Shown here: piece after piece, positions 6,696 to 9,208 of the stretch
Position numbering within the stretch: position 1 is the stretch's first letter
Layout: each line of letters starts with the position of its first letter
Assembly: GCA_902773215.1 (NCBI GenBank)
Contig: CACYDQ010000360.1
Span: 1 to 9,208, forward strand
Source of the DNA: an uncultured Spirochaetaceae bacterium
Lineage (GTDB): Bacteria > Spirochaetota > Spirochaetia > Treponematales > Treponemataceae
Reading direction: 5' to 3'
Length of the DNA stretch: 9,208 nucleotides
The notes under the pieces: model-generated
The model's input: the letters and a program-made list of their open reading frames with translations, nothing else
Databases searched by the model: none
What the model was told of the DNA's origin: nothing
Translations under genes and position numbers: made by a program

Positions 6696-6739
6696 GTCGC
6701 CTTAAAGGCGACCTTTTCCGCGGGAAGACGTGCTAGCAT
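6696..6739 (+). promoter_or_regulatory. Inverted repeat plus extended -10, promoter of the secreted protein (site 3 of 4)
   Basis: GTCGCCTTAAAGGCGAC (6696-6712) is a complete palindrome around one central base, preceded by AAAAA. After exactly 21 bases comes TAGCAT (6734-6739) with an upstream TGC, an extended -10. There is no -35 match. The predicted leader before ATG 6814 is about 68 bases, the longest of the four. The repeat starts 13 bases after the HTH-like gene's stop, so 6814 can be transcribed independently. Confidence 0.7.
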
Positions 6740-6813
6740 TGCAGACGATAAGGAACGGCGGGAAGCCCCTGCCGCTACGGAACGGATACCCCGAGAGGGG
6801 AAGGAGATTTGTT

Positions 6814-7296
6814 ATGAAGAAGATTGTTTTGATGCTGATTGCCCTTGTTGCAGGATACGGCTTTCTGATGCCACCCATTCACGCGAAGCCCCAACCCGCG
6901 TCATACCTCCGCTACGACTACTACGAGAACGACGGCGAGATACGCAGCATCCTCAGGATCACCCACCGGAACGTCCACGACTGCGACCTCGACGGGAAGG
7001 TGAACTGCTGCGACTACTCCATGCAGTTCAAGAAGGAGTGGGACAAGATGTTTTCTCCTTACGACTGCGAGCTTGTGCGGAACTACTGGAAGAAGGCAGG
7101 GGCAAAGAAACCTGTCATGAACCACCTGTTCGTACGGGTCAGGCTGACCCCCGGGGGAAAATGGCTGTACGTCGAGCCCCAGGCAAAGTACGACAGCTCC
7201 AGCTACAAGATGGAAGACTACTGGGGGAAGCGTTACAACAGCAGGTACAACCAGTACGGGGAAACCACATACTGGCTCAACACATGGCGGAGGTAG
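6814..7296 (+). CDS. Small secreted protein, possibly transglutaminase-like, 160 aa
   Basis: ATG 6814 has GGGGAAGGAG just upstream. Residues 1-24 form a signal peptide with a likely cut after IHA, so the mature protein (about 136 residues) is exported. The order of motifs is suggestive of a minimal transglutaminase-like or papain-like fold: NCCDYSMQFKKEW (Cys65/66), CELVRN, then MNHLFVRVR (His104), then KWLYVEPQ (Glu121), parallel to the family's Cys...His...Asp pattern with 'V.VDP'. It is shorter than usual members and an acid other than Asp would be the third residue, so activity is uncertain. The segment DCDLDGKVNCCD (56-67) also fits a dockerin/EF-hand calcium loop. The Tyr-rich C-terminus (YWGKRYNSRYNQYGETTYW) is unexplained. 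Transcribed from the repeat-containing promoter at 6696. Confidence 0.85.
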   Translation: MKKIVLMLIALVAGYGFLMPPIHAKPQPASYLRYDYYENDGEIRSILRITHRNVHDCDLDGKVNCCDYSMQFKKEWDKMFSPYDCELVRNYWKKAGAKKPVMNHLFVRVRLTPGGKWLYVEPQAKYDSSSYKMEDYWGKRYNSRYNQYGETTYWLNTWRR

Positions 7297-7305
7297 GCGG
7301 GGCGC

Positions 7306-7324
7306 GGGCGGCGGGAATCCGCCC
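7306..7324 (+). terminator. Weak GC-rich hairpin after the secreted-protein gene
   Basis: GGGCGG (7306-7311) can pair with CCGCCC (7319-7324) ten bases after the stop, and an alternative pairing GGGGCG/CGCCCC exists. No T-run follows. It would separate this gene from the next promoter at 7339. Confidence 0.25.
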
Positions 7325-7338
7325 CTCCCCGAAAAAAT

Positions 7339-7382
7339 GTCGCTTTAAAAGCGACCACGTTCCTAAGCGCCGGTGATACCAT
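7339..7382 (+). promoter_or_regulatory. Inverted repeat plus extended -10, promoter of the Gly-rich lipoprotein (site 4 of 4)
   Basis: GTCGC (7339-7343), TTTAAAA, then GCGAC (7351-7355), preceded by an A-run. TACCAT (7377-7382) with upstream TGA follows after exactly 21 bases. No -35 match. The ATG at 7402 would have a leader of only about 13 bases, just enough for its GGAGG. Confidence 0.7.
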
Positions 7383-7401
7383 AGGCAAACGGAGGAAAAA
7401 T

Positions 7402-8373
7402 ATGAACGGATTCAGGCACTTTACCATTGTGGCGGCAGTAGCAGTGGCAGCCGTTGCGGCGGCCCTGCTCTCATCATGCTCGCACGGAGGCTCCGGGGGC
7501 GGCAGTGACGGCGCGACATATTACGGGGGCGGGCTGTCCGGGAGCGGCGGCTCCTCGTCAGGCACGGGAGGCGGGACGACGACGGCGACATACGTCAGCT
7601 ACGACCAGGCCGGGGGATACCTCAACATCGACGGCGGGAAGTACCAGACCTGCATCCTCAGAGGGAACTCCGAAGGCGGGACGATAACCCTCACCGACGG
7701 CATCAAGGACGAGCTCACCGGGACATACGGAAGCGCGTCCGGCTCCGGCACGGCCCTGGCGGCATCCGCAGTCAGCCTCGCCACCACGGTTAGCACGGAA
7801 ATCAGGATAGAAGGATGCTGGACGGTGACATTTGGCGGGCTGAGCAGGAGCTACAGCTACTCCGTCCTCGTGACTAGGAATCTTATCTCCATCCGGTGCA
7901 CCGGAAGCGACGGAACGAAAGGGCTCTTCACCGCAGGGGCGGCAGTCAGTGCAGACCGTGCCGATACCCTGGCCGGAGGAAACGTTGTCCCCGGAAGCGC
8001 AGATGACCCCTTCAACGGGACAAGATGGGGAGGTTCCTTGAATAGTTTATCCCTATTTAAATTCGTGAACGGAACTTTTTACAGGAATTCCGGGCAATGG
8101 GAGGCGTGTGGTCCATATACGGTCAGCAGGACGGGTGACGGATATAAAGTCTGCTTTTTCTTTTTGGAGCAAGCTGCTTCGGGAAGTAACAGCTCAGGGA
8201 ACTGGGACCATTGGAGCCTAGCTTACCTCACCCTCACGACAACCGGTGCAGGTGCAACGGAAGCAGACTATGGCACCGAGGTAACCACCACGTATTCCGG
8301 CAGCGGTAATGCTGTCAACGGAACGTATGACTACGCACAACAAAACGGAACACTCTACAAAGTCACCCAGTAG
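7402..8373 (+). CDS. Gly/Ser-rich predicted lipoprotein, 323 aa, unknown function
   Basis: ATG 7402 has GGAGG at 7391-7395. A signal peptide with an Ala/Val-rich core ends in a lipobox LLSSC, lipidated Cys at 26. Residues 27-62 are an almost pure Gly/Ser/Thr tether, which would hold the rest away from the membrane. Two beta-rich parts follow: about 63-180 (with RCTGSDGTKGLFTAG near 165) and about 203-323 (PFNGTRWGG, FKFVNGTFYRNSGQWEACGPYTVS). They share a Trp/Gly/Thr-rich style and may be related modules. I do not recognise a named family. Base composition drops visibly from about 8037 (residue 212) to about 8180, within the second part, as if that part had another origin. Transcribed from the repeat-containing promoter at 7339. 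Confidence 0.88.
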   Translation: MNGFRHFTIVAAVAVAAVAAALLSSCSHGGSGGGSDGATYYGGGLSGSGGSSSGTGGGTTTATYVSYDQAGGYLNIDGGKYQTCILRGNSEGGTITLTDGIKDELTGTYGSASGSGTALAASAVSLATTVSTEIRIEGCWTVTFGGLSRSYSYSVLVTRNLISIRCTGSDGTKGLFTAGAAVSADRADTLAGGNVVPGSADDPFNGTRWGGSLNSLSLFKFVNGTFYRNSGQWEACGPYTVSRTGDGYKVCFFFLEQAASGSNSSGNWDHWSLAYLTLTTTGAGATEADYGTEVTTTYSGSGNAVNGTYDYAQQNGTLYKVTQ

Positions 8374-8391
8374 CCATTCCCTCTCCGGCCT

Positions 8392-8414
8392 CAGGGGGGC
8401 GGTCCTGGCCCCTG
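8392..8414 (+). terminator. Possible hairpin after the Gly-rich lipoprotein
   Basis: CAGGGG (8392-8397) can pair with CCCCTG (8409-8414) around 11 bases, 18 bases after the stop. No T-run follows, so this is a weak call. Confidence 0.25.
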
Positions 8415-8421
8415 GCGAAAC

Positions 8422-8619
8422 TTCCGGCGCACGTATTTCTTGTCGTTTACGTACGTAATCGTTTCCGTTTACGTACGTATTTCTTGCCGTTTGCGTACGG
8501 AATCGTTTCCGTTTACGTACGTATTTCTTGCCGTTTGCGTACGGAATCGTTTTCGTTTGCGTACGGAATCGTTTCTGTTTCCGTACGGAATCTCTTTTGT
8601 TTGCGTGCGTAAAAAAATT
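8422..8619. repeat. Iteron-like array: nine 22-bp tandem units with CGTACG cores
   Basis: Units start at 8422, 8444, 8466, 8488, 8510, 8532, 8554, 8576 and 8598, each exactly 22 bp. The seven inner units keep a perfect CGTACG core (first at 8450-8455, then every 22 bp); the two outer units are degenerate. In some units the core is the centre of a complete 12-bp palindrome: TTACGTACGTAA in the second unit and TTCCGTACGGAA in the eighth. Others are mixed (TTGCGTACGGAA). Two tail types alternate, giving a 44-bp higher-order period over 8457-8552. The array fills most of the gene-free stretch 8374-8670 and ends at AAAAAAATTTT (8610-8620). A 22-bp period is not a multiple of three and about two helical turns, so it fits a protein-binding array, not coding sequence. 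Confidence 0.9.
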
Positions 8620-8749
8620 TTGCAGTCAAGCGATTTTATGACATTTCGCGCCGATTATCTGTGCTACCTTATGGGCATAAGCAACGGCAGCCGTTTCCCG
8701 GGAAAGCGGCCCGCCGGGAAAGAGCAAGGGCAAGTACCTTGCCCGCTTC

Positions 8750-8956
8750 GTGCGCAAGACCATCGACGACGACATCATCGTGGCAAGAATCCACGAGCGT
8801 GGCAGCGGCCTTGAAGACCTGACCGTAAAGGCCATCATCGGCCATTACAAGAAGGAGGTCCTTGAGGCCCTGAAACGGGGCGAGGACGGGAACCCCGTCG
8901 CGGACAGGAGCGCGCGGAGGCGGTCCCGGCCGTCCCCGCGCGCGGAGCCGTCCTAG
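8750..8956 (+). CDS. HU-like DNA-binding protein fragment, probably N-terminally disrupted
   Basis: The GTG at 8750 is the only start codon in this frame after the stop at 8678-8680, giving 68 aa. Family-like sequence begins earlier (KGKYLARFVRKTIDDDII), so the native start was probably upstream. An ATG at 8671 lies in another frame; a single-base shift near 8716-8726 would join MGISNGSRFPGKRPAGK to SKGKYLARF. The helical part ERGSGLEDLTVKAIIGHYKKEVLEALKRGE fits the N-terminal dimerisation helices of HU-like proteins. The expected Gly-rich 'G.G.F' strand and DNA-binding arm are missing and are replaced by an Arg/Ser/Pro tail. Codon third positions are strongly GC-rich, so the frame has been coding. 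It is either a decayed or a shortened HU relative. Its TAG shares bases with the convergent regulator's stop. Confidence 0.5.
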   Translation: MRKTIDDDIIVARIHERGSGLEDLTVKAIIGHYKKEVLEALKRGEDGNPVADRSARRRSRPSPRAEPS

Positions 8957-9207
8957 CTGGCGGAGGTGCCCAGCTCGCTGCTGACGGTGCTGCGGATGAT
9001 GTCCGGCAGGGCGGCGATGATTTTCTCGTATATCCTGTTCACCAGCTCCTCTTTAGGAAGGGGCTTGTCCTTCCCCTCCTTCTGGAAGAGGCTCGCGGGC
9101 TCGACCTTCAGGACCTCCGCTATCTTCTCGATGGTCTCCGGCGAGGGGAAGTACTTGCCGTTCTCTATGCTGTTGATGTAGTTCGCGCTCCTGCCTATCT
9201 CCATCGC
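8953..9207 (-). CDS. XRE/Cro-CI-type HTH regulator, 5' part beyond the right edge
   Basis: The frame stays open to the window edge. An internal ATG at 9204 is probably not the start, because the preceding codon gives AMEIGRS and the family's first helices are missing. The visible part is the second half of an HTH_3 domain (EIGRSANYINSIENGKYFPSPETIEKIAEVLKVEPASLF), where the recognition helix and the 'P...T..KIA..L.V....LF' core are well kept. A C-terminal extension of about 45 residues (LPKEELVNRIYEKIIAALPDIIRSTV) is helical and may dimerise. It is likely a transcription regulator. Its neighbour on the other strand is HU-like, and the palindromic array at 8422-8619 is close enough to be a target, though that is speculation. 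Its TAG overlaps the convergent gene's TAG in the tetramer CTAG at 8953-8956. Confidence 0.85.
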   Translation of the reverse strand, partial: AMEIGRSANYINSIENGKYFPSPETIEKIAEVLKVEPASLFQKEGKDKPLPKEELVNRIYEKIIAALPDIIRSTVSSELGTSAS

Positions 9208-9208
9208 C

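Noticed and set aside
6696..6717. Rho-independent terminator after the HTH-like gene (palindrome followed by CTTTT)
   Set aside because: The same repeat at 2943 and 7339 has no T-run, and in all four places it precedes a -10 element at fixed spacing, so a binding site explains it better.
8422..8619. CRISPR array
   Set aside because: Units are contiguous 22-bp tandem copies with no unique spacers between them, and no cas-like gene is nearby.
8440..8814. 124-aa reading frame across the repeat array
   Set aside because: The array period is 22 bp, so the frame changes in each unit and gives irregular peptide; the downstream part is a shadow of the GC3-rich HU-like frame.

Overview
The window looks like an accessory region of a host-associated bacterium, most likely a Treponema-type spirochete. 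The reasons are several short exported proteins and lipoproteins with no recognisable enzyme family, and two copies of an HTH-like 'LTKQRFSKI' domain of a kind I associate with Treponema and Clostridia. This assignment is inference; there is no rRNA or housekeeping gene to anchor it. Base composition is mosaic: roughly 1-3500 and the toxin-antitoxin pair (5578-6188) are visibly AT-richer, while 3552-5540, 6357-8000 and 8690-9208 are GC-rich.

Layout. (1) 2-2440, plus strand: the 3' end of a gene entering from the left, a 316-aa unknown and a 410-aa DUF6339-like protein. They are tightly coupled and look like the tail of a multigene operon, possibly a defence or DNA-processing locus whose recognisable genes lie outside the window. 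(2) 2529-2807, minus: a small soluble protein whose reading frame ends just past an 11-G homopolymer. (3) 3020-3508, plus: a lipoprotein. (4) 3552-5540, minus: a 662-aa ankyrin-repeat protein ending in the HTH-like domain. (5) 5578-6188, minus: a VapBC-type toxin-antitoxin pair (DUF2281 antitoxin, PIN toxin). (6) 6357-6683, plus: a stand-alone copy of the HTH-like domain. (7) 6814-7296, plus: a small secreted protein with a possible transglutaminase-like Cys/His/acid pattern. (8) 7402-8373, plus: a Gly-rich lipoprotein. (9) 8422-8619: a non-coding array of nine 22-bp units with CGTACG cores. (10) 8750-8956, plus: an HU-like fragment. It converges with an XRE-type regulator (8953-9207, minus) that runs off the right edge.

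The most notable signal links four of these genes. The lipoprotein (3020), the stand-alone HTH gene (6357), the secreted protein (6814) and the second lipoprotein (7402) each have a 17-bp inverted repeat, GTCGC-N7-GCGAC (one arm has one mismatch at 6273). In all four it sits exactly 21 bases before a -10-like hexamer TANNNT, with an A-tract just upstream of the repeat and no good -35 box. Each repeat-plus-hexamer block is 44 bp long. The repeat centre would lie near -41/-42 of the transcript start, the position of a class II activator site. I infer a small regulon of three exported proteins plus a candidate regulator, with the HTH-like protein at 6357 or the ankyrin fusion as possible DNA-binding partners. 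A factor encoded elsewhere is equally possible from sequence alone.
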